A stretch of 64,000 bases of DNA from Bin87 sp965115825 (GCA_965115825.1 OZ220464.1:2542001-2606000); one strand, 5' to 3'. Positions 1 to 9,095 are shown, numbered from the stretch's first letter. Notes: generated from the sequence alone by a model not told the origin. Numbers and translations: made by a program.

Positions 1-2208
1 CTTGGCGTCAACGCGCTTGGTGCCTTTCTGCGGGGGCAGTTCGAAGGTGGCCGTGGCGGAGCCGTCGGAGCTGATGCTGTTGGAGCGGATGGAGTCCGTA
101 ATCACGACGCCGCCGACTTTCAGCTCGGTGAGGGAGGCGCCGGCGGTGGGGAAGTCCTGGGCGAAGATGGTTACCTCGTCGCCGACGCGGCCCTCGTCGG
201 GGGACACGCGGATGGACGGGGTGAGTTCGAAGTCTTCAACGTCCTCGCCGGCGGTGCGGCCTTCGCCGTCTTCCACGCAGATGAGGTTGTTGTTGCCCGG
301 CTTGAAGGTCGGGACGGTGACCTCAATGGAGATGGATACCTCGTCGTTGTCGCCTACGGTGCCGTTGCCGGCTTCGGTTCCGGCAGGGATGACGCCCCGT
401 TCGCAGAGGTGGCGGGCGATGACCATGTCGCTGGATGCCTTGTTGCGGGTGGGGGCGGTGTAGGTCATTTGAGAGGAGTTGAGGGTGTAGTTGAAGCAGA
501 ACTCGTTGCCGCCGCCCATTTCGGTTTGCCGGCTTTCGCAGTTCAGGGTGTTCCACCACTGGGCTACGGCGAACTCGGCGGCTTTGCGCTGGGCGACGTA
601 GGCGGAGGCGGTGACGCCGTCGTTGAAGCCGGAGCCTTTGACGGTGAGCGTCTCGTTGCGCTTGCCGTCGGCGTCGGAGAGGGTGATTTTGGCCGAGGTG
701 CTGACGTACACGCCCTGCCGTTTTGCGATGGAACCGGCGGAGGCGGCGCGCTCCATGCCGTTGGTCATGAGGCGCTCGATGCGGCCGGGGAGGCTGTCAT
801 CAAAGCGGAGGACGTCGAAGGCGACGGTGTGCCGGCCGGCTTCGGAGGGGTTCTTGATGCCTGAGGAGCCCAGGATGACCATGGTCAAGTCCTGACCCCT
901 TGCGAAGCCGTTGGGGCCTTCGCAGGCGTCGGAGTCGCCGGTGCACATATCGGGGACACGGACCCGGATGCTGACGTCATCCTTGTCGTTGTCAAAGTAC
1001 TCGTCTTCTTCGATTTCGGGGGATACGGTGGCGTACACCGGGGAGCCGTTGCCGGTGGCGGTGCTGGACGGGGAGTTGGCGACGAAGTAGATTGAGCTGG
1101 CCGGGATGGAGTCGGGGACTTCAAAGTCGTCTTCCAGGAAGAGGACGACGCTGGAGCCTACCGGCAAGCCGGCGGCCAGGTTGTTCAGCTTGACGGTGAG
1201 TTTGGGCCTGTCGCCGGACGTGGTGCTGTCGGAGGCAATCGTGCCGCTGAAATCGGTGGTGGCAAAGTCCACTATCGCATCTTTGTCGATACGGAAGGTC
1301 ACCGACGTAGCTGGGCCAGTGCCGGCGGTGTTGTTGGCCGACACTTCGAACTTCCACCAAAGGTTGTGGTCGCCGTTGCCAGCGGTAATCCCAGTGTCAA
1401 ACCCCGCGCCTGAGAATTCAGTCGGATAATTCGGGTGCTGGTTGTTCTTCCAAGTGGCTGTTGTGCCGGTTCCGGGGTAAACGTTGGTCAGGGTGCCGAT
1501 GGCAGCGGATTTTTCGCCCGTCCAGCCCTTGAAGACATAGGAGGTAACGGGGCTGCCCCCGTTATCCGTTGGCAGATCCCAGTGCGTCTGGAGGTACACT
1601 GCTTCACAGTCGCAATAGTCCATGCCGTTCGGGTCAGTTCCGCGGGCATCATTGTCTGAGGCGCTTAGGTGCCACAATTGCTGCACCCTTAGGTTCCGGA
1701 CTGGGCCGGGGGCGGATGGGGCCGGGGATGCCGTTGCGGAATCGCTCCAGGGGCCGAAGGTGTCGGCGCAGGTTACGCGCACCTGGACCTGGTAAGATTG
1801 GCCGTTGGTGAGGCCGGTGATGCGGGCGGCGCCGGAGAGGTTGCGTTGGTTGACGGTAATCTCGCCGGTAAAGGTCGTGAAGGTTCCGGAGGTTCCCTGC
1901 CGGTATCGGATGTCGAACCCGGTGTATTCGGGGCTGCCGTTGGTGGCGGCGGCGGCGTCGCCGTCCGCTGCGGCGGGGAGCATTACGTTCAGGGCCGTGT
2001 TGCGGGCTTCGAGGGTGGGTGCGGCCGGGCCAGTAGTGGGGGTGGTTTGGAAGCCGGAGCCGCCATCGGCGCAGGCGCCAGTTTGGGCGCTGGCCGGGCC
2101 GGGGTCGGGTAGCGCCAGGAGGCCGAAGAGGGCCAAGGCGCCGACTACGGCGAGGGCCGTGATGGCCAGGGGCACTGACCACTTGGGTTTTTGCAGTTCA
2201 GGTTTCAT
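1..2208 (-). CDS. Large secreted fibronectin-III/IPT-like protein, 5' part (runs off the window)
   Basis: An uninterrupted reading frame of 736 codons runs from an ATG at 2208 to the left edge, so the C terminus lies outside the window. An AGGAG-like ribosome site (GGAGAT) sits just upstream of the ATG. Residues 1-41 form a signal peptide: a positive start, a hydrophobic core VPLAITALAVVGALALFGLL, then PASAQ. A fibronectin-III-like module follows (YTGFDIRYRQGTSG, then ITGLTNGQSYQVQVRV). After it come regions that match the protein at 22479-28079 almost block for block, for example LFLEDDF, WWNTLNC, CVEDGEGRT and QKGTKRVDAK. The two are clear paralogues. This copy lacks the Calx-beta-like and Thr/Pro stalk segments that the other has before its fibronectin module. 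Likely exported and cell-surface or extracellular; the ligand is unknown. Confidence 0.85.
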   Translation of the reverse strand, partial: MKPELQKPKWSVPLAITALAVVGALALFGLLALPDPGPASAQTGACADGGSGFQTTPTTGPAAPTLEARNTALNVMLPAAADGDAAAATNGSPEYTGFDIRYRQGTSGTFTTFTGEITVNQRNLSGAARITGLTNGQSYQVQVRVTCADTFGPWSDSATASPAPSAPGPVRNLRVQQLWHLSASDNDARGTDPNGMDYCDCEAVYLQTHWDLPTDNGGSPVTSYVFKGWTGEKSAAIGTLTNVYPGTGTTATWKNNQHPNYPTEFSGAGFDTGITAGNGDHNLWWKFEVSANNTAGTGPATSVTFRIDKDAIVDFATTDFSGTIASDSTTSGDRPKLTVKLNNLAAGLPVGSSVVLFLEDDFEVPDSIPASSIYFVANSPSSTATGNGSPVYATVSPEIEEDEYFDNDKDDVSIRVRVPDMCTGDSDACEGPNGFARGQDLTMVILGSSGIKNPSEAGRHTVAFDVLRFDDSLPGRIERLMTNGMERAASAGSIAKRQGVYVSTSAKITLSDADGKRNETLTVKGSGFNDGVTASAYVAQRKAAEFAVAQWWNTLNCESRQTEMGGGNEFCFNYTLNSSQMTYTAPTRNKASSDMVIARHLCERGVIPAGTEAGNGTVGDNDEVSISIEVTVPTFKPGNNNLICVEDGEGRTAGEDVEDFELTPSIRVSPDEGRVGDEVTIFAQDFPTAGASLTELKVGGVVITDSIRSNSISSDGSATATFELPPQKGTKRVDAK

Positions 2209-2330
2209 TTGGGTAAATCTCCAGTGAGGTTGGTTTTGGGACGTTGGTTGGCCGGTCGGGTGGGCCGGCCGGAGGGTGTTTGAGGTCGGCACCTCCTTTG
2301 GGATACGGCTTGCGCCGGGGTTTGCGGTAC

Positions 2331-2336
2331 ATTATA
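2331..2336 (-). promoter_or_regulatory. -10 element of the promoter for the 1-2208 gene
   Basis: On the minus strand TATAAT lies 123 bases upstream of the ATG at 2208. No good -35 hexamer is present. Just upstream, at about 2341-2364, an 11-12 base direct repeat GTAATACTCCC/GTAATACTTCCC could be an activator or repressor site. The promoter call rests on the perfect -10 alone. Confidence 0.4.
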
Positions 2337-2448
2337 AACCGGGAAGTATTACGGGAGTATTACGAGAACGGGGTGATTTGGGTGGAATTTTGGGATGTGG
2401 TCAGGTTTTTTTACGCCGGGATGGTGGGGTTGGATTGGCGGGGGTGGG

Positions 2449-2977
2449 GTTGTCAGAATCAGGATTTACCGGATTTTGGGATTTTGGGGATGGGGTTTTT
2501 TGAGGTGGTTGTCAGAATCAGGATTTACCGGATTTGGGGGATTTTTGGGATGGGGTTTTTGGGGTGGTTGTCAGAATCAGGATTTACCGGATTTGGGGGG
2601 ATTTTTGGGATGGGGTTTTTGGGGTGGTTGTCAGAATCAGGATTTACTGGATTTGGGGATTTTCAGGATGGGGTTTTTGGGGTGGTTGTCAGAATCAGGA
2701 TTTACTGGATTTGGGGATTTTGGGGATGGGGTTTTTTGGGGTGGTTGTCAGAATCAGGATTTACTGGATTTGGGGATTTTCAGGATGGGGTTTTTGGGGT
2801 GGTTGTCAGAATCAGGATTTACTGGATTTGGGGGATTTTCAGGATGGGGTTTTTGGGGTGGTTGTCAGAATCAGGATTTACTGGATTTGGGGATTTTCAG
2901 GATGGGGTTTTTGGGGTGGTTGTCAGGATCAGGATTTACCGGATTTGGGGGGATTTTGGGGATGGGGTTTTTGGGTA
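2449..2977. repeat. Tandem array, nine copies of a ~59-bp G/T-rich repeat
   Basis: Nine consecutive copies begin with TTGTCAGAATCAGGATTTAC at about 2450, 2508, 2569, 2629, 2687, 2746, 2803, 2862 and 2920. Each continues as (T/C)GGATTTGGGGATTTTCAGGATGGGG plus a GGGGTGG linker. The core of about 45 bases recurs as single copies at 40.5, 42.3-42.9, 43.3-43.9 and 61.5-61.6 kb. Units differ by a few bases, so there are no CRISPR-like spacers. Open frames crossing the array encode only repeated WGFLGW/SESGFTGF-type peptide and look artefactual. The stretch 2209-3178 has no convincing gene. Confidence 0.9.
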
Positions 2978-3178
2978 GTACGGGGGCTTGGGGGAGGTGG
3001 GTGGGCTATGGTGAGGTGTGTGGGCTGGGGATGGGGGTGGGCGGCGTTGGGCGCCTTTGCTAGAATGGGGGTACAATGGGGCTGGCGACGGATACGGATA
3101 AGGGAAAAGGGGTAGGTGATAGTCCCCGGCGCCATTGAGAACGGTCAACACGGCTGGCGACGGATGCAGGTGAGAGCA

Positions 3179-3694
3179 ATGATTGAGTCGGCTATTATAT
3201 TGAGCTTTGCAACCGCGGCGCTGAGCATCGCGGTGAGCTTGCTGGTGTGGACGCTGAGCCGGCTGTGGGGCCGGATGGAGAAGCAGGACGCCAAGTTTGA
3301 CGCTCAGGCTGAGAAGGTAGCGGCTGAGTTTGACGCCGTGGATGCGAAGATTGACGCTCTGGAAGAGAAGATGGACGCGAAGATTGACGCCCATGCTGAG
3401 AAGCAGGACGCCAAGTTTGACGCTCTGGAAGCTAAGATGGACGCGAAGATTGACGCTCTGGACATGAAGTTTGAGGCCAAGTTCGAGGCTCTGGAAGCTA
3501 AGATGGACGCCAAGTTCGAGGCTTTGGAATCTAAGATGGACGCCAAGTTCGAGGCTTTGGAATCTAAGATGGATGCCAAGTTCGACGCTCTGGACGACAA
3601 GATGGAAAGGATGCTGATAATGATGTCTGCGCTGGCGAATCATCGCCATGATAAGGACGGGAATGTGGTTTTCAATCTTCCGCCGGGAACCTGA
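3179..3694 (+). CDS. Membrane-anchored hendecad coiled-coil protein
   Basis: A 171-residue protein. The ATG at 3179 was chosen because the following residues (MIESAIILSFATAALS) start a single transmembrane helix reaching to about residue 27. An in-frame upstream start at 3116 would add an unlikely tail. Residues 31-145 are almost perfect 11-residue repeats of the type MDAKFEALESK, about nine units with one 7-residue slip (IDALEEK). Hendecad periodicity is known to favour right-handed or nearly straight coiled coils. The C terminus (LIMMSALANHRHDKDGNV) is short and non-repetitive. Predicted to be an inner-membrane protein with a long rod. No enzymatic motif is visible and the function is unknown. 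Confidence 0.7.
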   Translation: MIESAIILSFATAALSIAVSLLVWTLSRLWGRMEKQDAKFDAQAEKVAAEFDAVDAKIDALEEKMDAKIDAHAEKQDAKFDALEAKMDAKIDALDMKFEAKFEALEAKMDAKFEALESKMDAKFEALESKMDAKFDALDDKMERMLIMMSALANHRHDKDGNVVFNLPPGT

Positions 3695-3801
3695 ACGCCT
3701 ACGGGAGGCTGAATGCTGGCGGGAGGTTGAATGGCCGTTCGCTGCGGCCGGGTTCCGGCGGGACAGCCGGCGGTATCGCTACGAGGTTGGCCAGCTGCAT
3801 T

Positions 3802-4743
3802 ATGGTTGGGGATTTACCGACTGAGTTTCATTATACGGCCCGGGGGCAACTGTCGCTGCGGGCAGGGCAGGTTGACGCCGCGCTGGCCGACTTTAACAGC
3901 GCGTTGGAGATGAACGACAAATTCGCGCCGGCATACTACTATCGGGGGCTGGCGCATCGCAACGGGGGCGATCTGAGTCTGGCCGTGGCGGATTATACGC
4001 GGGCGATTGCGGCCGATCCGGAATATCCGGTTCCGTACTATGCGCGCGGCGTGGCGCGGCGGCTCTTGGGATTTTATGAGGATGCCATCAGCGACTATTC
4101 GGCGGCGATTGAGCTGGAGCCGGATGACGCGGATTATTACTACGCTCGCGGAGTAGCGCGCATTTCCCTGGGCCGGTATCGGGAAGCGATTGGCGATTTT
4201 CAGGAGTGCGTCCGCATCAACCCGGAATACGCCAACGCTCAATACAACCTGGGCATCGCCTACCGCGATGTTGGGGAGCGCGATACAGCGCTGGGTTACT
4301 ATGACCGGGCCATTGAGCTGCGTCCCCGTGAGCCGGATTATCGGTACGCCAGGGGCAACCTGCACAGCGACCGGCGGGAATACGAGGAGGCGATTGTCGA
4401 TTACGACGCGGCCATCGCGCTGGCGCCGGCCTTTGCCAACGCGCGGTATAATCGGGGCATCGCGCGCCGCAACCTGGGCGACCCCGAGGGCGCAATCGCC
4501 GACTTTGACGCGGCGCAGGCGTGCGGTATGGATACGGCAACGCTGCATCACAACCGGGGCATGGCGCGGGCCGATCTGGGGCAGCACGAGGCGGCCATCG
4601 CAGAGTATGAGCGGGCAATTGAACGGGATGCGACTCTGGCGGACGCGTATCGTTCGCGGGCGGAGTCTTACCGGGAGCTGGGCAACGAGCGGGCGGCGGC
4701 GGCAGACCTTTTGCGCTATGCCCGATTGAGTGAGATTGACTGA
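3802..4743 (+). CDS. Tetratricopeptide repeat protein (nine TPRs)
   Basis: About 313 residues made almost entirely of nine consecutive 34-residue TPR units. They run from FHYTARGQLSLRAGQVDAAL to YRELGNERAAAADLLRYARL, with the usual Gly/Ala at position 8 and Ala at position 20 (for example YYARGVARRLLGFYEDAI). TPR arrays form superhelical protein-binding scaffolds; the partner is unknown. The start is uncertain. A TTG at 3727 gives a 25-residue N-terminal extension, but the ATG at 3802 begins right before the first repeat, and neither has a well-spaced ribosome site. There is no signal peptide or membrane segment, so it is probably cytoplasmic. It lies only 11 bases before the hot-dog protein, so the two may be co-transcribed. 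Confidence 0.8.
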   Translation: MVGDLPTEFHYTARGQLSLRAGQVDAALADFNSALEMNDKFAPAYYYRGLAHRNGGDLSLAVADYTRAIAADPEYPVPYYARGVARRLLGFYEDAISDYSAAIELEPDDADYYYARGVARISLGRYREAIGDFQECVRINPEYANAQYNLGIAYRDVGERDTALGYYDRAIELRPREPDYRYARGNLHSDRREYEEAIVDYDAAIALAPAFANARYNRGIARRNLGDPEGAIADFDAAQACGMDTATLHHNRGMARADLGQHEAAIAEYERAIERDATLADAYRSRAESYRELGNERAAAADLLRYARLSEID

Positions 4744-4754
4744 GTCGGGGGGCC

Positions 4755-5597
4755 ATGACTAGCGCGATGCTTCACGGGCTGTCGGTTGGCGACCAGCTGG
4801 GAAACCTGGAATACGCGGTTGACGCCGCCGCGCTGGCGGAGTATCAGCAGCTGACCGGCTGCGCCGGACGCTACCCCAATTTGCTGGCCGACGACTGCCG
4901 GGCTTTGCTGGCAAAAAGGCGCCGCGGCCTCGAATTGACGACGGTATGGCGGCGGATGGAGTTTCTGCGTCCGCCGGTTCCGGGCCGGCGGGTGCAGGTC
5001 GGCGGCTGGCTGCGGGACGCGCAGGAGGGGAACGATGGGTTGGTGGCGCGGGTGGCATCTTTTGCCGTTGACGAAATTGGCACGGAGATTTTGCGGGCGG
5101 AAGCGGCGTTTGCGGTCGGCGGCGGCGGCCTCGCTGCCGGCCTCAGGGAATTGGGTGAAATGGGAGTTGAAGATGCGGAACAGGATGGGGATGGATTGAC
5201 CGACGTTGCGGCAGGGGAGAGGCTGGCCTTGGGTCGGCTGGCGTTGCCGGATGGGGAGGGTCTAGCTGCGGGTCAGCGGCGGAGGTGGGATATGACCGGG
5301 GTTGAGTCCGGCGACGACGGCAGCGGGTTGACCGCGCTGTTGTCGGGGTGGTTGGAGGGACGGCTAGGCAGGCAGTTCGGCGACGATTTTCACTGGGGCG
5401 GCAGCTTGGCGCTGACTTTTATGGCATCGGCGCGGCCCGGCGATAGGCTGCTGGGCGATGCGGCTGTCGTCGGGTTAGAGCGGAACGCCGGCGGCGCGGT
5501 TACAACCAGGCTGGCCGTCTCCGTTTTCAATAGCGCAGCGGTGCGGGTGGCAACCGGAGGAGCGGTGATAACGTCGCCGAGCCCCAGGCTGCTATGA
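4755..5597 (+). CDS. MaoC-like / FAS1-type hot-dog dehydratase domain protein
   Basis: 280 residues. The N terminus (LSVGDQLGNLEYAVDAAALAEYQQLTG) has the look of the first hot-dog domain of MaoC/FAS1-like dehydratases. A second, more diverged half occupies about residues 150-280 (HWGGSLALTFMASARPGDRLLGDAAVVGLERN). The family usually hydrates or dehydrates acyl-thioesters. I do not see the canonical MaoC active-site Asp/His pair clearly, so catalysis is unproven. It is followed 22 bases later by the LmbE-like gene and leads the rightward enzyme cluster reaching 7876. Confidence 0.55.
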   Translation: MTSAMLHGLSVGDQLGNLEYAVDAAALAEYQQLTGCAGRYPNLLADDCRALLAKRRRGLELTTVWRRMEFLRPPVPGRRVQVGGWLRDAQEGNDGLVARVASFAVDEIGTEILRAEAAFAVGGGGLAAGLRELGEMGVEDAEQDGDGLTDVAAGERLALGRLALPDGEGLAAGQRRRWDMTGVESGDDGSGLTALLSGWLEGRLGRQFGDDFHWGGSLALTFMASARPGDRLLGDAAVVGLERNAGGAVTTRLAVSVFNSAAVRVATGGAVITSPSPRLL

Positions 5598-5619
5598 GCA
5601 TTGCCGTAAGGAGAGGATA

Positions 5620-6366
5620 ATGCAGGAACGAACGGCGCCGACAAAAGCAGCGCCTGAAGATTGGCAGAGGGCTTTGGCAATCGTGGCGCACCCGGACGAC
5701 CTTGAATACGGGGCGGCCAGCGCCATCGCCAAGTGGACGGGCCAGGGCAAGACCGTAACGTATGTTGTGGTAAGCAAGGGGGAGGCGGGCATTGACGGGA
5801 TGGATCCGTCGGAAGTAGGGCCGCTGCGGATGCAGGAGGAAATCAACAGCGCGCGGGTAGTGGGCGTGGAGACGGTCGAGTTTCTGGATTACAGCGACGG
5901 CGTAATTGAGTACGGATTGCCGCTGCGCCGAGACTTGAGTCGGGCGATACGGCGGCATCGGCCCGACGTGATTATCACCATCAACCACCACTTGCAGTTT
6001 TTCAGCGGGCATCTGAACATGGCAGACCACCGCTGGGTCGGGCTGGCGGTGTTTGACGCGGCGCGGGACGCCGGGAATCGCTGGATTTTCCCGGAGCTGC
6101 TTGCGGAGGGCTATGAACCCTGGAACGAGGTGCGGTTCGTAGCCGTGTTCGGCTCTACGGAGCCTACCCACGCCGTGGACGTGTCCGAGCATTGGGAGAC
6201 CGGGATGGCGTCGCTGCGGGAGCACAAGGCCTATCTGGAAAATTTGGGCGACGTGGGTAACAGCCCCTTTGAGTTTTTGACTGCGCACGCGCGGGAAGCC
6301 GGGGCGGCGTTCGGCTGCGAGTACGCATCCTACGCCGAACTGGTGCTGATAAACGAGGCTTTTTAG
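5620..6366 (+). CDS. PIG-L/LmbE-family N-acetylglucosaminyl deacetylase-like hydrolase
   Basis: 248 residues. The ATG is preceded by AAGGAGAGGATA, a strong ribosome site. The zinc-binding signature AHPDDLEYG lies at residues 24-32. A distal HLNMADHRWVG segment at about 130 supplies the usual downstream histidines. The family removes acetyl groups from GlcNAc conjugates or related amides in a zinc-dependent reaction. Relatives include MshB and BshB and many uncharacterised enzymes, so the substrate cannot be named here. Length and motif spacing are normal. The protein has no signal peptide and is probably cytoplasmic. It sits between a hot-dog protein and TenA in one orientation, consistent with a small salvage or catabolic operon. 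Confidence 0.82.
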   Translation: MQERTAPTKAAPEDWQRALAIVAHPDDLEYGAASAIAKWTGQGKTVTYVVVSKGEAGIDGMDPSEVGPLRMQEEINSARVVGVETVEFLDYSDGVIEYGLPLRRDLSRAIRRHRPDVIITINHHLQFFSGHLNMADHRWVGLAVFDAARDAGNRWIFPELLAEGYEPWNEVRFVAVFGSTEPTHAVDVSEHWETGMASLREHKAYLENLGDVGNSPFEFLTAHAREAGAAFGCEYASYAELVLINEAF

Positions 6367-6422
6367 CGCAAGCCCGGATTCCCTGGAATGCAGTATTCGC
6401 CGGCGGGCGTAAGGAGGCAGCG

Positions 6423-7076
6423 ATGGTGGGATTCAGCGAGAGGCTGCGGGAAGAAGCGCGGCCCATTTGGGAGGCTATTTTCCGGCATCCTTTCTTACGG
6501 GACATCAAGAGCGGCGCGCTGCCTCCGGAGACTTTCCGGTATTACCTGGGGCAGGACTACCACTATTTGGAAGGCTTCGGCCGGGCGGTGGCGCTGACAC
6601 TGGCGAAATCGCCGGACGCGGAGCTGTTACAGCAGTTGGCGCGCCGGGTGATGACGCCGGTGGAGCGTCCGCTGCACCATCAGCTGATAGAGGCGGCCGG
6701 GCTGACCATGGCCGAGGTGGAAAAGGCGCCGCGCTCACCGACGAACACGGCCTACGTCAACCATATGCTGACCACGGCGGCGCAGTATGGACTGGGGCCG
6801 GCGGCGGCAGCATTGCTGCCCTGTCCGTGGACGTACCATCTGCTGAAAGACGAGGTGGGGCAGTCTGAGCATCCGCTATACGGACAGTGGACCCGGTTCT
6901 ACGTGGAGGGATTTTTGCAATCCAGCGTGGACGCCTGGCGGGGCTTCGTTGATGGGATGGCGGAACGGGTGGGCGAGCAGGAGAGGGAAGCGATGCGGCA
7001 CGCTTTCATGGTGAGCAGCCGGTATGAATATATGTTCTGGGACGCGGCGTACCACCGAGAGGAATGGCCAGTTTAG
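6423..7076 (+). CDS. tenA: TenA-family aminopyrimidine aminohydrolase / thiaminase II
   Basis: 217 residues, the normal TenA length. It starts with the typical MVGFSERLREEARPIWEAI. It contains FRYYLGQDYHYLEGF, the conserved LPCPWTY with the catalytic-type cysteine at residue 134, and a C-terminal SRYEYMFWDAAY with the conserved glutamate at about 205. TenA enzymes hydrolyse 4-amino-5-aminomethyl-2-methylpyrimidine (thiamin salvage) or thiamin itself. A ribosome site (AAGGAGGCAGCG) precedes the ATG. The gene abuts the downstream hydrolase, whose frame begins inside its 3' end. The family call is firm; which of the two substrates is used is not. Confidence 0.88.
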   Translation: MVGFSERLREEARPIWEAIFRHPFLRDIKSGALPPETFRYYLGQDYHYLEGFGRAVALTLAKSPDAELLQQLARRVMTPVERPLHHQLIEAAGLTMAEVEKAPRSPTNTAYVNHMLTTAAQYGLGPAAAALLPCPWTYHLLKDEVGQSEHPLYGQWTRFYVEGFLQSSVDAWRGFVDGMAERVGEQEREAMRHAFMVSSRYEYMFWDAAYHREEWPV

Positions 7077-7105
7077 CGTTCGAATACACCAGGGAGGATG
7101 TCAAG

Positions 7106-7876
7106 ATGCCTTATGCGCCAATCAACGGGACGGAGCTGTTTTACGAAAGCCACGGTTCGGGGCCGGCCATCGTGTTCGCGCACGGACGGGGAGGAAATCA
7201 CCTGAGCTGGTGGCGGCAGGTGTCGGAGTTTCAGGCCGACTATCGCTGCGTGACTTTTGACCAGCGAGGGTGGGGACTTACCGATGGGCCGGCCGGCGCG
7301 CCGGATACGGCAACGGTGAGCGCGGATCTGCTAGGACTGCTGGACTACTTAGAGATTGAACGGGCGGTTCTGGTGGCGCAGTCTATGGGCGGTATTGCCA
7401 GTTTGAGGGTGGCGTTGGATCACCCCCGGCGGGTAGCCGGGCTGACGCTGGCCGATACCACAGGCGGAATCGGCGACCCCTCGGTGGTGTCCTTGCTGGC
7501 GGATGTACATCCGCCGGAGGACGCGCTGCGGCGCGCCTTGAGCGGAGGGTTCATCGCCGAACACCCGGATTTAGCGTTCCTGTTCGGCTCCATCGGGCGC
7601 ATCAATCAGCCGATGCCGGTCGGCGTAGTGTCGGAGATGTTCCGGAATCCGGCAGGGCCGCAAGCGTCGGATTTGGCGGGGATGACGGTTCCGACGCTGC
7701 TGGTGGTGGGCGAGGAAGACGCTATATTTCCGGTGCGGGTGATTGAAGCGGCGCATCGGCTGATACCGGGCAGTCGGCTGGAGGTAGCGTCCGGGGCGGC
7801 GCACTCAACCCACTTCGAGCAGGCGGCGACGTTTAACCAACTGCTGCGCGATTTTATCGCCGGTCTGGCCTGGTGA
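7106..7876 (+). CDS. Alpha/beta-hydrolase fold protein
   Basis: 256 residues from the ATG at 7106, chosen because GGGAGG lies ten bases upstream. An in-frame ATG at 7064 overlaps the end of tenA and has no ribosome site. The fold is clear: HGRGGNHLSW oxyanion region, DQRGWGLTDG, nucleophile elbow AQSMGG (Ser), VVGEEDAIFP (Asp) and AHSTHFEQ (His). These make a complete catalytic triad. The sequence resembles the epoxide-hydrolase, dehalogenase and MhpC-like esterase subgroup, but no substrate can be assigned. It is the last gene of the rightward cluster and is followed by a terminator. Confidence 0.85.
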   Translation: MPYAPINGTELFYESHGSGPAIVFAHGRGGNHLSWWRQVSEFQADYRCVTFDQRGWGLTDGPAGAPDTATVSADLLGLLDYLEIERAVLVAQSMGGIASLRVALDHPRRVAGLTLADTTGGIGDPSVVSLLADVHPPEDALRRALSGGFIAEHPDLAFLFGSIGRINQPMPVGVVSEMFRNPAGPQASDLAGMTVPTLLVVGEEDAIFPVRVIEAAHRLIPGSRLEVASGAAHSTHFEQAATFNQLLRDFIAGLAW

Positions 7877-7884
7877 GAAAGGAA

Positions 7885-7910
7885 CAGGGGTGAATAGCTA
7901 TTCACCCCTG
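7885..7910. terminator. Bidirectional intrinsic terminator
   Basis: A perfect 26-base palindrome, CAGGGGTGAATAG and its complement, lies between the convergent genes ending at 7876 and 7944. On the plus strand it is followed by CGGGTTTATA, a weak T-rich tail. Its placement fits transcription stop for both genes. Confidence 0.7.
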
Positions 7911-7943
7911 CGGGTTTATACGTTGGCGTCTATGGCGGTCGTT

Positions 7944-9065
7944 TTAGAAAGATAGGCGCTCAGGGATGTCGTTTTCAGTGCGGAAGGGGCCCCACTCGCG
8001 GGGGACGTTGAGCAGGCGGTCTTCAAGGTCGTCAACGCTGTTCTGGCCGCAGTAGGCCATGGCGCGGTTGAACTCTTCGCGGAGCAGTTCGAGCATATGA
8101 TGGACGCCCTCGGCGCCGTTGACGGCCAGGCCCCAGTAGAGGGGGCGCCCTACGGCGACTGCGGTTGCGCCCAGGGCCAGGGCCTTGAGCACGTCGCTGC
8201 CGCGGCGGACGCCTGAGTCAACGTACACTTCGGCCCTGCCGCCGGTGGCGGCGACGATTTCGGGAACCATTTCGATGCTGGACATGGTGCTGTCGAGCTG
8301 GCGGCCGCCGTGGGTGGACACCAGGATGCCGTTCACTCCGCGCTCAACAGCCCGGCGCGCATCCTCGGCAACGCGGACGCCTTTCAGCACGATGGGAAGG
8401 TTGGTGAGACTGCGCAGCCAGTCCAGTTCCTCCCACGTCAGGGGTGGAGACTGAGGCATTTCCCAAGTGGGAGATTCGTCGGTGCCGCTAACTTCGGAAA
8501 GGCGGTCTTGCTGCTCACGGAAGTTGCCAAGTTCGCCGGGGCGCTGGTAGCGGTTGCGTACGTCCCGCTCCTTGGGGCTGGGCACCGGAGTGTCGACGGT
8601 GAGGACGATTGCCCGGTAGCCGGCGGCCTCAGCGCGCTTAACCAAGCCTTCGGTCAGGTCATAGCCGCGATGGTAGAGCTGGAACCACAGGGGGCCGGTG
8701 GCGGCGTCGGCAATTTCCTCCAAGCTACAGTTGGACGATGTGCTGCACATCATCAGGGTATTGGACATACCGGCGCCGCGAGCCGTGGCGCACTCGGCGT
8801 CGGGGTGGGCATTGCCATGTCCTCCGGTGGGTGCAATCATTACAGGAAAGCTGATGTCCTGTCCCAGAACGGAAGTAGCGATTTTGCGCTCGGTAGTATC
8901 GCGCATGAAGCGGGGGCGCAGCGTGAGGGCCTCAAATGCGGAGCGGTTGCGGGCGGTGGTGATTTCATCCATGGAGCCCGCTGCAATGAACTCCCAGTTG
9001 TTGTGAGGGAGGATCTGTTTGGCCCTTGCCTCGTAGTCGTACAGATTGATTGGGTCAAGCCTCAT
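7944..9065 (-). CDS. FMN-dependent alpha-hydroxy-acid oxidase/dehydrogenase (LldD-like)
   Basis: 373 residues from the ATG at 9065, which has AGGAGA nine bases upstream; a GTG at 9083 is less likely. It is a TIM-barrel FMN enzyme. Seen are NLYDYEARAKQIL, PVMIAPTGGHGNAHPDAECATARGA, WFQLYHRGYD, the catalytic-base motif STHGGRQLD (usually SNHGGRQLD), DSGVRRGSDVLKALALGA and AVGRP. The family oxidises L-2-hydroxy acids such as lactate, glycolate or mandelate to 2-oxo acids. Substrate choice is not readable. The Ser-Thr-His in place of Ser-Asn-His is a mild deviation. The gene is convergent with the hydrolase cluster. Confidence 0.85.
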   Translation of the reverse strand: MRLDPINLYDYEARAKQILPHNNWEFIAAGSMDEITTARNRSAFEALTLRPRFMRDTTERKIATSVLGQDISFPVMIAPTGGHGNAHPDAECATARGAGMSNTLMMCSTSSNCSLEEIADAATGPLWFQLYHRGYDLTEGLVKRAEAAGYRAIVLTVDTPVPSPKERDVRNRYQRPGELGNFREQQDRLSEVSGTDESPTWEMPQSPPLTWEELDWLRSLTNLPIVLKGVRVAEDARRAVERGVNGILVSTHGGRQLDSTMSSIEMVPEIVAATGGRAEVYVDSGVRRGSDVLKALALGATAVAVGRPLYWGLAVNGAEGVHHMLELLREEFNRAMAYCGQNSVDDLEDRLLNVPREWGPFRTENDIPERLSF

Positions 9066-9095
9066 CCGATTTTCTCCTGGCACGATTTTGCGGCG

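Noticed and set aside
2449..2977. CRISPR array
   Set aside because: Copies vary along their whole length and the linkers are nearly the same as each other. There are no unique spacers and no cas genes nearby.
2244..3115. Three overlapping open frames across the 2449-2977 array
   Set aside because: They encode only repeat-derived WGFLGW, SESGFTGF and IRIYRIW peptides in three frames at once, with no ribosome site. Open frames are expected from G/T-rich repeats lacking stops.
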